Origin: Pararhizobium qamdonense
Lineage (GTDB): Bacteria; Pseudomonadota; Alphaproteobacteria; Rhizobiales; Rhizobiaceae
Assembly (NCBI RefSeq): GCF_029277445.1
Contig: NZ_CP119566.1
Coordinates: 4,156,001 to 4,220,000, forward strand
Length of the DNA: 64,000 nucleotides
Direction of reading: 5' to 3'
The notes beneath the pieces were generated by a model. The model saw only the letters and a program-made list of their open reading frames with translations. It was not told the DNA's origin and did not search any database. The position numbers were made by a program, and so were the translations under genes. Below, in pieces: positions 37,120 to 44,959 of this stretch (the stretch's first letter is position 1; every line of letters starts with the position of its first letter).

Positions 37120-37842
37120 TTAAGGCAGACGCGTCTTGCCGACAGCGACGACAGGGCCGGTCGCCGTTCCCGTTGGCGAACCGCCGAACGGCTCGACGCT
37201 GACGGCGAGCGTGACGCCCGCGCCGAGTTTCGAGCGCATCTCCGGCGGAATGATGATCTCGCCTTCGCCGGTCTGCGGCAGGATGCCGAGAGACTTGGCG
37301 GGATTTTCGCCTTCGATCAGCCACAGCTCCAGCGATTTGGCTTCGGTCTGTCTTGCGGCGACCGGCGTGATTTTCAGCGCGCCGCTGCCGGCGTCATAGT
37401 GCGCGAGCAGATTGATCGTCGCGCTGGCATCGCCGGTCAGCTCCGCCACGAGCGGTTCCGGCCGGCTGACGGGCGTCAGGATACCAGTTGTCAAGGTCGC
37501 AACGGTGACGAGCCCGGCAACGGATGCCAGCGTCAGCACGCGCCACAGCGCCAGCGAATTCCAGAAGCCGCCTGCGGCAACCACGGGCTTTGCCTGGGCG
37601 GCAAACAGCCGGCGCTCGACAGCAACCAGCACCTGCGGCGGCGGCGCAATCGGTTCATAGGCGTCATCGAAGGAGGACAGATTGCTCTGCCAATGATTGA
37701 CCATCGCGGCAAATGCGCCATCAAGGACCATGCGCGCCTCGACCTTACGGCGATCGTCGGCAGACAGAACACCCAGCACATACTCGCCCGCAATCACCTG
37801 GTCGCGACGGGAATCTCCGCTTTCGGGGTTCTGTGTGGTCAT
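37120..37842 (-). CDS. Anti-sigma factor, RskA-like
   Basis: A 240-residue membrane-bound anti-sigma factor. The cytoplasmic N-terminal sigma-binding part (~1-90) includes AGEYVLGVLSADDRRKVEARM. One membrane helix follows (~95-118, ALWRVLTLASVAGLVTVATL), then the extracytoplasmic RskA domain (~120-238) with KSLELWLIEGENPAKSLGIL. No zinc-binding HxxxCxxC motif is visible in the N-terminus. It overlaps the sigma gene by 4 bp (ATGA), the usual coupling. Regulated proteolysis would release the sigma factor. Three AGATAG hexamers lie just beyond its stop. Confidence 0.88.
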   Translation of the reverse strand: MTTQNPESGDSRRDQVIAGEYVLGVLSADDRRKVEARMVLDGAFAAMVNHWQSNLSSFDDAYEPIAPPPQVLVAVERRLFAAQAKPVVAAGGFWNSLALWRVLTLASVAGLVTVATLTTGILTPVSRPEPLVAELTGDASATINLLAHYDAGSGALKITPVAARQTEAKSLELWLIEGENPAKSLGILPQTGEGEIIIPPEMRSKLGAGVTLAVSVEPFGGSPTGTATGPVVAVGKTRLP

Positions 37843-38378
37843 CGCTCCATGCACTCTCTCAGTTTCAACAGGCTGCGGCGCAGCCATGTTCGCATCGTGT
37901 TTAGCGGCGTGCCGAAAAGCTCGGCCAGTTCCTGGTAGCTCAACCCCTCGACATAGGCCTTGCGCACGGCATCGGCGCGGTCTGCCTCGAGTTCGTTCAT
38001 GCAATTGTCGATCCGGCGGCCCTCCGCCGTATTGATCGCGGTCTTTTCCGGATCCGGCGCAGAATCCGCCAGATCATATGCCTCGTCAATCGTGTTTGCC
38101 ACCGGCTTTCGCGCCCGCAAATGATCGATCGCATGATTGCGCGCAATCGCCGAAAGCCAGGACATCGGGTTGGTGTCGCCGCTGGCGTAACGGTCGGCCC
38201 GCTGCCATATCTTGATGTAGATTTCCTGCAAGGCTTCTTCCGCTTCCGTCCGGTCTCTCAAGATACGCAGGCAGATGGCAAAAAGTTTCGGGCTGGTCTG
38301 CCCGTAAAGAGCGGAGAAGGCTGCGCGATCCCTGAGCGAGACCCGGCCGATCAGCGTGGAGATGTCGTTTGTTGTCAT
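37839..38378 (-). CDS. ECF RNA polymerase sigma factor (SigK/RpoE-like)
   Basis: A 179-residue σ70-family ECF factor. Region 2 (~15-85) has RDRTEAEEALQEIYIKIWQR and NPMSWLSAIARNHAIDHLRA. Region 4 (~120-175) ends YQELAELFGTPLNTMRTWLR, the -35 recognition helix. A GGAG site supports the start. It is paired with an RskA-type anti-sigma gene by a 4-bp overlap. The nearby exported fasciclin and MsrB genes suggest a regulon for envelope or oxidative stress. I could not find a matching promoter motif shared by these genes by eye. Confidence 0.92.
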   Translation of the reverse strand: MTTNDISTLIGRVSLRDRAAFSALYGQTSPKLFAICLRILRDRTEAEEALQEIYIKIWQRADRYASGDTNPMSWLSAIARNHAIDHLRARKPVANTIDEAYDLADSAPDPEKTAINTAEGRRIDNCMNELEADRADAVRKAYVEGLSYQELAELFGTPLNTMRTWLRRSLLKLRECMER

Positions 38379-38562
38379 TGATACTCCGGTCCTCGTCCGT
38401 CAGGGCGAACATAGAGCACAAGCCTGGGGATAAAAAGACCAGTTGCGGCAGATAAACAGGGTTGCAGCAGGCGATGTCACACCGGCTTTATCTTTGCTGG
38501 GGATCATTCCCTCCACCGGAAACTTGCGCTAAACAGCACCCGGCTAATTTCGAGGTATTCCC

Positions 38563-39450
38563 ATGTCCGCATCCGAAAGCGAAATCCAGGCAAATCTTCT
38601 CGCCAAGGCGCTGCCCTACATGCAGCGCTACGAGAACAAGACAATCGTGGTCAAATATGGCGGCCACGCTATGGGCAATGCCGAGCTCGGCAAGGCTTTT
38701 GCCGCAGATATCGCACTTTTGAAGCAGTCCGGCGTCAATCCGATCGTCGTGCATGGCGGCGGCCCGCAGATCGGCGCGATGCTGACCAAGATGGGCATCG
38801 AATCGAAATTCGAAGGCGGCCTGCGCGTCACCGATCAGAAAACCGTCGAGATCGTCGAGATGGTTCTGGCGGGTTCGATCAACAAGGAAATCGTCGCCCT
38901 GATCAACCAGACCGGCGAATGGGCGATCGGGCTGTGCGGCAAGGACGGCAACATGGTCTTTGCCCAGAAGGCCCGCAAGACCATAGTCGATCCCGACAGC
39001 AATATCGAACGCGTGCTCGATCTCGGCTTTGTCGGCGAGGTGACGGAGGTCGATCGCACCCTGCTCGATCTTCTGGCCAAGTCGGAAATGATCCCGGTCA
39101 TCGCCCCGGTTGCTCCCGGCCGCGACGGCGCGACCTACAATATCAACGCCGATACATTTGCCGGCGCGATTGCCGGTGCGCTCAATGCCACCCGCCTCCT
39201 GTTCCTCACCGACGTTCCCGGTGTCCTCGACAAGAAGGGCGAACTGATCAAGGAACTCTCGGTTGCGGAAGCGCACGCGCTGATCAAGGACGGCACGATT
39301 TCCGGCGGCATGATCCCGAAAGTCGAAACCTGCATCGAAGCGCTCGCCCGTGGCGTCGAAGGCGTCGTCATCCTGAACGGCAAGACGGCACACTCGGTGC
39401 TGCTCGAAATCTTCACGGAGCATGGTGCGGGAACGCTGATCGTTCCGTAA
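38563..39450 (+). CDS. argB: Acetylglutamate kinase
   Basis: Second step of arginine synthesis, phosphorylating N-acetyl-L-glutamate; 295 residues. The phosphate-binding loop [10 protein letters not shown] (~28-37), [17 protein letters not shown] (~63-80), the substrate region [19 protein letters not shown] and the C-terminal [20 protein letters not shown] segment are all present. The N-terminal helix ([17 protein letters not shown]) is the type found in arginine-inhibited hexameric NAGKs. It is usually downstream of engB in rhizobia; here the sigma/fasciclin block separates them. Confidence 0.96.
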   Translation: MSASESEIQANLLAKALPYMQRYENKTIVVKYGGHAMGNAELGKAFAADIALLKQSGVNPIVVHGGGPQIGAMLTKMGIESKFEGGLRVTDQKTVEIVEMVLAGSINKEIVALINQTGEWAIGLCGKDGNMVFAQKARKTIVDPDSNIERVLDLGFVGEVTEVDRTLLDLLAKSEMIPVIAPVAPGRDGATYNINADTFAGAIAGALNATRLLFLTDVPGVLDKKGELIKELSVAEAHALIKDGTISGGMIPKVETCIEALARGVEGVVILNGKTAHSVLLEIFTEHGAGTLIVP

Positions 39451-39504
39451 GGAGCCGTTCGGTAACGCAGGCGCCGTCGAATGCCTGATGGCGACCTGCT
39501 CCTT

Positions 39505-39628
39505 CCGTCATTCCTGTGCCTGTAACAGGAATCCAGCCACGCGACGTCCGTCGCGTGAAGACGTCTTTCAGCGACGCAGACAAACGCGCCGCTGTTGGAT
39601 CCTCACCACGAGGGCGAGGATGACGGAG
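39505..39628. repeat. Intergenic repeat family 2, copy A
   Basis: About 124 bp framed by CCGTCATTCCTG... and ...GGGCGAGGATGACGG, with the inner palindrome ACGCGACGTCCGTCGCGT. Copy B at 44754-44872 shares the ends, the CGACGTCCGTCG core and the CCAC-AGGGCGAG segment. It is distinct from the CTTCTCCCC repeats. Confidence 0.75.
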
Positions 39629-39686
39629 AGTTTCAGATTTGCGGCTGCCAAAACCGTTTGCGGCATGATCAGCAAACGCAAGCTCC

Positions 39687-40454
39687 TCAGCCCTGCTGAT
39701 AAACCCTCGCCGCCTCAGCCTTCAGCCACTCGATCATCGCCCGGTACGGTCCCGGCCCATAGCTGATGCGGGCGACGCCCAGACCCGCCAGCGCCGTCAC
39801 ATCCATGCCCGGCCGCATCATGATATTGACCGGCAGCGACACCGCCTCGCAGACCCGTCCTATAAGGTCCGGGTTCGACAATCCCGGCACGAAGAAGCCG
39901 CTGGCGCCAGCTTCGGCATAGGCGGCCGCCCGCTCGATCGCCTCGTCCACCAGTGGTGCGTGCCGCACGGGATCGGAGAGTTTGAGGAACAGGTCGGTGC
40001 GGGCATTGATGAAGAAGGGGATGCGCTTTTCATCTGACTTGGCCCGGATCACCTTGATCCGAGCAGCCTGTGCCTCGAGCGTGTGCAAACCGCTGCCGCC
40101 GACCACCTGATCCTCGAAATTGATGCCGACAGCGCCGGTATCGATGACATGGCCGACGTTCTCGGCAGTCGCAGCCGGGTCTTCCGAATATCCGCCCTCG
40201 AAATCGATCGAGACTGGCAGGTCAGTCGCTGCAACAATGCTGCGGGCGATATCGACGAGCTGCAGCATCGGGATCTGCTGGCCGTCGCCATAACCGTTGG
40301 CATCGGCCACCGACCAGCTTCCCGTTGCCAGCGCCTTGGCGCCGGATGCGGTCACGGCCTTGGCGGTGCCTGCATCCCAGATATTATAGAGCACCACCGG
40401 ATCGCCCTTGCGATGCAGGTTGGCGAACGCCTTAGCCTTGTCCGTCTGGTTCAT
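39687..40454 (-). CDS. Isocitrate lyase / PEP mutase family protein
   Basis: A 255-residue (βα)8 enzyme of the PEP mutase-isocitrate lyase superfamily. Visible marks are VLYNIWDAGTAKAV near residue 20, VSIDFEGGYSED (~80), the metal-site GINFEDQV (~110) and FFINARTDLFL (~145). The ICL catalytic loop KKCGH is absent, so it is not isocitrate or methylisocitrate lyase. Superfamily members of this small type may be oxaloacetate or 2,3-dimethylmalate lyases or phosphonate enzymes; I cannot choose. It converges on argB across a family-2 repeat. Confidence 0.83.
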   Translation of the reverse strand: MNQTDKAKAFANLHRKGDPVVLYNIWDAGTAKAVTASGAKALATGSWSVADANGYGDGQQIPMLQLVDIARSIVAATDLPVSIDFEGGYSEDPAATAENVGHVIDTGAVGINFEDQVVGGSGLHTLEAQAARIKVIRAKSDEKRIPFFINARTDLFLKLSDPVRHAPLVDEAIERAAAYAEAGASGFFVPGLSNPDLIGRVCEAVSLPVNIMMRPGMDVTALAGLGVARISYGPGPYRAMIEWLKAEAARVYQQG

Positions 40455-40534
40455 CGTCTTTCCTCCGAAAACAATTCACCCCTGTCATGCCACAACAGCG
40501 ATGACCTGCGCCAGAGTGAGAGCGAAGCGACTGT

Positions 40535-41440
40535 TCACGTCCACATCAAAAGCAGCAGGATACCCGCTACGATCAGCAGGCAGCCGGCGGTTTCCATGCG
40601 GTTGATGCGTTCGCGGAACAGGAAGATCGAGGCCATGAAGGTGAAGACCAGCTCGATCTGCCCGAGCGCCCGTACATAGGCGACCTGTTGCAGGGTCATC
40701 GCCGTAAACCAGCAGGCCGATCCGGTGACACCCGCCAGCCCGACAAGTGCCGAGGACCGCCAGGCGCGCGCCACGCGTCCGATCTCGCTCTTATCCTTGA
40801 TCACCATCCAGACCAGCATGAACACCGTCTGGAACGTCGTGACGCAGGCAAGGGTCACGGCCGCCTGCATGACCGCGTTCGGCCCGTCCAGCGACAAGGA
40901 TGCCGAGCGGTAGGCGACGGCAGAAATGCCGAACACCGCGCCGGAGGCAATGCCGATCAATGCCGTGCGCCCGCTCAGCGCCACCAGGAGATTGCGCCAG
41001 GATAGCGGCATGCGCGCCACGGAAATCATCATCACGCCGGCGACACCAACGACGATCGCCGCGATTGCGCCCGGCGTCAGCCGTTCGCCGAGGATGATCA
41101 GACCGAATATCGCCGCCTGCACCGGCTCCGTCTTCGAATAGGCGGTGCCGACCGCAAAATTGCGCAGCGAGAAGAGATAGACCAAAAGAATGGTCGCAAA
41201 GATCTGCGCCAGCCCCCCGAGCACCGCCCAGAAGACGAAGCTGCCATTCAGCTGCGGAAAGGCATAGCCAGCGGCATAGTGCAGACCAAAGACATAGGCG
41301 ATGGCCAGCGGGAAGCCGAAGCCGAACCGCACGAAGCTGGCACCCGTCGTTCCGAGCGACCCCTGCAGATGCTTTTGCAGCGCTGAGCGCAGGTTCTGCA
41401 AAAACGCGGCGGCGATTGTGATGACGATCCAGGCTTCCAT
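40535..41440 (-). CDS. EamA/DMT-family transporter
   Basis: A 301-residue inner-membrane protein with ten predicted helices. The N-terminal repeat includes AFLQNLRSALQKHLQG and YSKTEPVQAAIFGLIILGERL. The C-terminal repeat includes VTGSACWFTAMTLQQVAYVRALGQIELVFTF followed by FRERINRMETAG. The opening and the TEP..GE motif recall sugar/nucleobase-type DMT proteins, but the substrate is not assignable. It lies 80 bp downstream of no gene of its own strand and is upstream of the PEP-mutase gene, so the two could be co-transcribed. Confidence 0.85.
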   Translation of the reverse strand: MEAWIVITIAAAFLQNLRSALQKHLQGSLGTTGASFVRFGFGFPLAIAYVFGLHYAAGYAFPQLNGSFVFWAVLGGLAQIFATILLVYLFSLRNFAVGTAYSKTEPVQAAIFGLIILGERLTPGAIAAIVVGVAGVMMISVARMPLSWRNLLVALSGRTALIGIASGAVFGISAVAYRSASLSLDGPNAVMQAAVTLACVTTFQTVFMLVWMVIKDKSEIGRVARAWRSSALVGLAGVTGSACWFTAMTLQQVAYVRALGQIELVFTFMASIFLFRERINRMETAGCLLIVAGILLLLMWT

Positions 41441-41626
41441 CCCTGCCCGCTAGCATGGCGCCAGCGCAGAATCCATATCCACGCGGCGCATCGGCAGGAG
41501 TTGTCGCCTTTCGGACACAGCGCGGCCTGGCTTTCATTGCCACGTGGATCGATCCGTCACGGCTCGCCTTGCGTCATCCGGCGTGCACGCTAGCTTGCCT
41601 TTCATCATTTTGACCAAGGAAATTTC

Positions 41627-42352
41627 ATGCCGGACCTGCATTATGAAGAGCCATCGCTGGCTGAACTCTATGATCTCGACAGCGGCTGGTCGGTCGACCG
41701 GGATTTCTATCTGGCGCTTGCGGGCGCTGCCCCCCAACGCATACTTGACCTTGGATGCGGCACTGGATTGCTGTGCGACGCCTATGCCGCTCTTGGCCAT
41801 TCGGTGACCGGTGCCGATCCGGCGAAAGCCATGCTGGATGTGGCGCGGCAAAAGCCCGACGGGGAGAAGATCGAGTGGGTCTTATCCTCAGCCCAGGATT
41901 TTCGTTCGCCCAAACGGTTCGACCTGATCATCATGACAGGCCACGCCTTTCAGGTGTTTCTCGATGACAGCGATATCCTCGCCACCTTCGCAACCATGCG
42001 GCAACATCTTGCGCCGGGCGGCTTGATCGTGTTCGAAAGCCGCAACCCTGCGATAGACTGGCCGGCGCGCTGGAACGGGGAGAGCGATCTCACCACTGGC
42101 GGGCAGACCGTCCGCCAGTCCCGTCAGGTCACGAAAATTGCCGGCAACCGCATCGCGTTCGAGACCCGTTATGCGCTGACCGAGCGTACGCTCGTGTCAT
42201 CCAGCGAGCTGTTGTTCCTCTCGCGAACGGATATCGAGGACCGGTTGAAAGCTTCTGGGCTGCGGGCGGAACAGGTCTACGGCGACTGGCACGCACAGCC
42301 GTTCGACGCCGATGTTTCGGATGAAATGATCTTCATCGTCCGGGCCGTCTGA
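41627..42352 (+). CDS. Class I SAM-dependent methyltransferase
   Basis: A 241-residue soluble enzyme with a Rossmann-type SAM site. Motif I is ILDLGCGTGLLCDAYAALG (~40-58), followed by an acidic residue in GADPAKAMLDVAR and motif III/IV FDLIIMTGHAFQVF. The C-terminal half (~140-240) is a mixed β-sheet typical of small-molecule methyltransferases of the Methyltransf_25 type. An AAGGA site supports the start. The substrate is unknown. It converges on a sterol-desaturase-family gene. Confidence 0.85.
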   Translation: MPDLHYEEPSLAELYDLDSGWSVDRDFYLALAGAAPQRILDLGCGTGLLCDAYAALGHSVTGADPAKAMLDVARQKPDGEKIEWVLSSAQDFRSPKRFDLIIMTGHAFQVFLDDSDILATFATMRQHLAPGGLIVFESRNPAIDWPARWNGESDLTTGGQTVRQSRQVTKIAGNRIAFETRYALTERTLVSSSELLFLSRTDIEDRLKASGLRAEQVYGDWHAQPFDADVSDEMIFIVRAV

Positions 42353-42362
42353 CCGGACAGGT

Positions 42363-43154
42363 TCAGACCGACTTTTCCTGAGTCTTAGCCCGAACCACGG
42401 GCTGGCGGAAGGTTAGCGGCGGTACTTCCTCCTCGGTCTTCTTCACGCGCTGGTCGTAATCGGGCGAAACCGTGCCGAGCACCCGGTCCCAGAAGGAGAA
42501 GTAATTGCCGTAATTGTAGCGGAAGCCCGAATGGTGCTGGTCGTGGAACGTCGTGCACAGCATCGGCGAGGGATAGCGCGCCGTCGAGGAGGCGAAATAC
42601 TCGAACCCGCAATGGCCGAACATGCCGTTGAAATGCTCGAACACCCTTTGCCCGATCAGGATCGCGGGGGGGAACGGCACGACGAAAACTATGACGGCGG
42701 TAAATCCCTGCAGCAGGAAATTATCGAGCACATCCTCGGAATAGGTGCTCCAGACCGTCGGCGCGACGCTCTTGTGATGCAGCGCATGCAGCGGATACAT
42801 CCACTTGGTGTGCAGCAGCCGGTGCATGAAATAGAACCAGGTATCATAGAGAAACATGATCAGCAGGAATAGCGGCAGCGCCGTCCACCAGCTGAACTCC
42901 CAGGGCGTTATCGACCAGCCCTTTGCCTGGACATAAAGACCGATCGTCAGCGGCAGGCAGGCGCTGAACATGGAAGCGAGGCTCTGGCGGATTTCCGCAT
43001 TGCGGCGCTTACCGGAGCCGCGGCCCTTTTGAATTCTGCGCTCGGGGTTGCGGTCGTTGACGAACGTGACGGCAAAACCGAAGGCGAAATAGGTGATAAC
43101 AGAGGCGGCATAAAAGCCCAGCAGAAACAGACCGTAGAAAACTTCGTCCGACAT
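42363..43154 (-). CDS. Sterol desaturase / fatty-acid hydroxylase superfamily protein
   Basis: A 263-residue integral-membrane di-iron enzyme. The start giving MSDEVFYGLF is preferred; a much longer in-frame extension runs antisense through the HAD gene. Four to five helices and the eight-histidine cluster are visible: HRLLH (~125), HALHH (~138), H in EHFNGMFGH, and HDQHH (~215). The reaction would be O2-dependent hydroxylation or desaturation of a lipid; in rhizobia related proteins act on ornithine lipids, carotenoids or fatty acids. The substrate cannot be fixed from context. Confidence 0.88.
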   Translation of the reverse strand: MSDEVFYGLFLLGFYAASVITYFAFGFAVTFVNDRNPERRIQKGRGSGKRRNAEIRQSLASMFSACLPLTIGLYVQAKGWSITPWEFSWWTALPLFLLIMFLYDTWFYFMHRLLHTKWMYPLHALHHKSVAPTVWSTYSEDVLDNFLLQGFTAVIVFVVPFPPAILIGQRVFEHFNGMFGHCGFEYFASSTARYPSPMLCTTFHDQHHSGFRYNYGNYFSFWDRVLGTVSPDYDQRVKKTEEEVPPLTFRQPVVRAKTQEKSV

Positions 43155-43283
43155 CAATACACGCCCTGCGCCCAAAACCGAAGCCTGGAACCTGCCACAG
43201 CAGTATGGCAACGCAAAGGGGAAATGCGGCCGGAGTTGAAAAAGCCCATTTCCTCGCCAGATTTGCCATGGCATAACGCGGCC

Positions 43284-43997
43284 ATGACACAGCTCGACCG
43301 CCTGCCGACACAAGCCGATTTCGCCCATGTCACCGACTGGGTATTCGATCTCGACAACACGCTCTATCCGCATCACGTCAATCTGTTTTCGCAGATCGAC
43401 CGCAACATGACGGCCTATGTCGCGGCGCTGTTGACGCTGGATCCGGTGGCCGCCAAGGCGCTGCAGAAGGAATATTACCGCGATCACGGCACCACGCTAC
43501 AGGGCCTGATGATCCATCACGGCATCGATCCCAACGAGTTCCTGCAAAAGGCGCATGCGATCGACTATTCCGTCGTTCCCGCCGATCCGGCGCTTGGCGA
43601 GGCGATCAAGGCGCTGCCCGGCCGCAAGTTCATCTTCACCAATGGCAGCGTCAAGCATGCCGAAATGACGGCGCGCGCACTCGGCATCCTCGATCATTTC
43701 GACGATATTTTCGATATTGTCGCGGCCGAATATGTGCCGAAGCCCGCGGGCGACACCTATAACAAGTTCATGAGCCTGCACCGGGTCGATACCAAGCATG
43801 CCGCCATGTTCGAGGACCTGCCGCGCAATCTCGTGGTGCCGAAGGCGCTCGGCATGAAGACCGTTCTTCTGGTGCCGCGCAATTTCGAATACGAGTTTGC
43901 CGAGGCCTGGGAAAAAACCGAGGAAGGTTCCGCCGAGGTGGATTACGTGACCGAAGACCTGACGGGCTTCCTCAACCGGCTCCTCGCCGAGACCTGA
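43284..43997 (+). CDS. HAD-superfamily pyrimidine 5'-nucleotidase
   Basis: A 237-residue HAD hydrolase of the Sdt1/Phm8 type. Motif I is WVFDLDNTLYPH with the nucleophile and acid/base aspartates (~20-25). The helical cap contains YYRDHGTTLQGLMIHHGID. Motif II is FIFTNGS (~115), motif III the lysine in YVPKPAGDTYNKF, and motif IV MFEDLPRNLVVPKALGM. Such enzymes dephosphorylate UMP/CMP or related nucleotides. It is divergent from the sterol desaturase-like gene, 129 bp away. Confidence 0.9.
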   Translation: MTQLDRLPTQADFAHVTDWVFDLDNTLYPHHVNLFSQIDRNMTAYVAALLTLDPVAAKALQKEYYRDHGTTLQGLMIHHGIDPNEFLQKAHAIDYSVVPADPALGEAIKALPGRKFIFTNGSVKHAEMTARALGILDHFDDIFDIVAAEYVPKPAGDTYNKFMSLHRVDTKHAAMFEDLPRNLVVPKALGMKTVLLVPRNFEYEFAEAWEKTEEGSAEVDYVTEDLTGFLNRLLAET

Positions 43998-44145
43998 CCG
44001 GCTTTCCAAGCTTCGCCGAAACACAGTTTCGACAAGAAAAAACCCCTTTCTTGTCAAAGACTTAAATTACCAAAGTTTAACTGGCCATTCCGGCCGGGCT
44101 GTCTATCCTCGCTTCAGGGACAATGATCACTGAAAGGATTTTGAC

Positions 44146-44664
44146 ATGCGCAAGAACAGTTTGATTCTCGGTGCCGTCGCAGCCAGCCTGACGCTCACCG
44201 GCTTTGCCGCCCCCACCTTCGCCGCCCGCCAGAAGCCGACGCCCGAGCAGCGCGCCGAATGGACGATCAAGCGCTTCGACACCAATGGCGACGGCAAGGT
44301 CTCGCTCGACGAGGTTCATACCCGCACGGCAGAAGCCTTCAAGACGTTCGATGCCGACGGCAATGGCCAGGTCACCCGCGAAGAAATCAAGGTACAGCGC
44401 AAGGCCCATGGCCAGGCATGGCGGGCTGCCAAGGAAAAGACCGGCGCAGACAGGACTGCGGCGATGGACAAGCTCAAGGAAACGCGCCCCGCCATGCTGC
44501 CCGGCGTACGCCAGAAGGGCTTCAAGCGCGCCGATACCGACAAGAACGGTTCGCTGAGCCTCACGGAAGTGACAGCCCGCGCCGACGCCATGTTCAAGCG
44601 CCGCGACACCAATGGCGACGGCGTCATCGACGCCGCAGACTTCACCAAGACCCGGAAGATCTGA
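44146..44664 (+). CDS. Exported EF-hand calcium-binding protein
   Basis: A 172-residue protein with a signal peptide (~1-27, cleavage near TFA) and four canonical EF-hand loops: DTNGDGKVSLDE, DADGNGQVTREE, DTDKNGSLSLTE and DTNGDGVIDAAD. All keep Asp, Asn/Asp, Asp and a closing Glu or Asp, so calcium binding is expected. The linker is Lys/Arg/Ala-rich. Secreted calmodulin-like proteins of this kind are common in rhizobia; their targets are unknown. A GAAAGGA site supports the start. Confidence 0.9.
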   Translation: MRKNSLILGAVAASLTLTGFAAPTFAARQKPTPEQRAEWTIKRFDTNGDGKVSLDEVHTRTAEAFKTFDADGNGQVTREEIKVQRKAHGQAWRAAKEKTGADRTAAMDKLKETRPAMLPGVRQKGFKRADTDKNGSLSLTEVTARADAMFKRRDTNGDGVIDAADFTKTRKI

Positions 44665-44672
44665 CGTCATCG

Positions 44673-44699
44673 CCCCGGCCAGGAGATGGCCGGGGTGTT
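44673..44699 (+). terminator. Terminator-like hairpin after the EF-hand gene
   Basis: 9-bp stem CCCCGGCCA / TGGCCGGGG with loop GGAGA, 9 bases after the stop, followed by TGTTC. The T-run is weak. Confidence 0.6.
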
Positions 44700-44753
44700 C
44701 AGACTGCTAATAAACGCTGAAGCCGATGTTTGACGACAGCGGCACCCCACACT

Positions 44754-44872
44754 CCGTCATCCTCACCCTTGTGGTGGGGATCCAGCGACCCGACGTCCGT
44801 CGGGTCAAAAGACCTTTTCAGCTCAAGGACTTGAGCTGACTGGATGCCTGCCACAAGGGCGAGCATGACGGA
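44754..44872. repeat. Intergenic repeat family 2, copy B
   Basis: CCGTCATCCTCACCC... to ...GGGCGAGCATGACGG with inner palindrome ACCCGACGTCCGTCGGGT and a second small hairpin (CAGCTCAAGGACTTGAGCTG). It is homologous to copy A at 39505-39628. It fills most of the 295-bp gap between the EF-hand and PepSY genes. Confidence 0.75.
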
Positions 44873-44910
44873 GGAAATTAGAGCCTCGTACGATTAATAC
44901 GGAAATCAGG

Positions 44911-44937
44911 ACCCTCCCCTTTCTGGGGAGGGTTCTT
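44911..44937 (-). terminator. Hairpin after the PepSY gene
   Basis: Stem ACCCTCCCC / GGGGAGGGT with a 5-base loop, 23 bases beyond the PepSY stop on the minus strand. It is GC-rich with no long T-run; probably an end-of-transcript structure. Confidence 0.55.
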
Positions 44938-44959
44938 CGTTATATGACGGTTCTGGCGC

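Noticed and set aside
39687..40454. Annotation as isocitrate or methylisocitrate lyase
   Set aside because: The KKCGH catalytic signature is missing and the length (255 residues) is too short.
43155..43487. N-terminal extension of the sterol-desaturase-like protein to 374 residues
   Set aside because: The extension is antisense to the HAD nucleotidase gene and reads as low-complexity. The internal ATG gives the normal family length.
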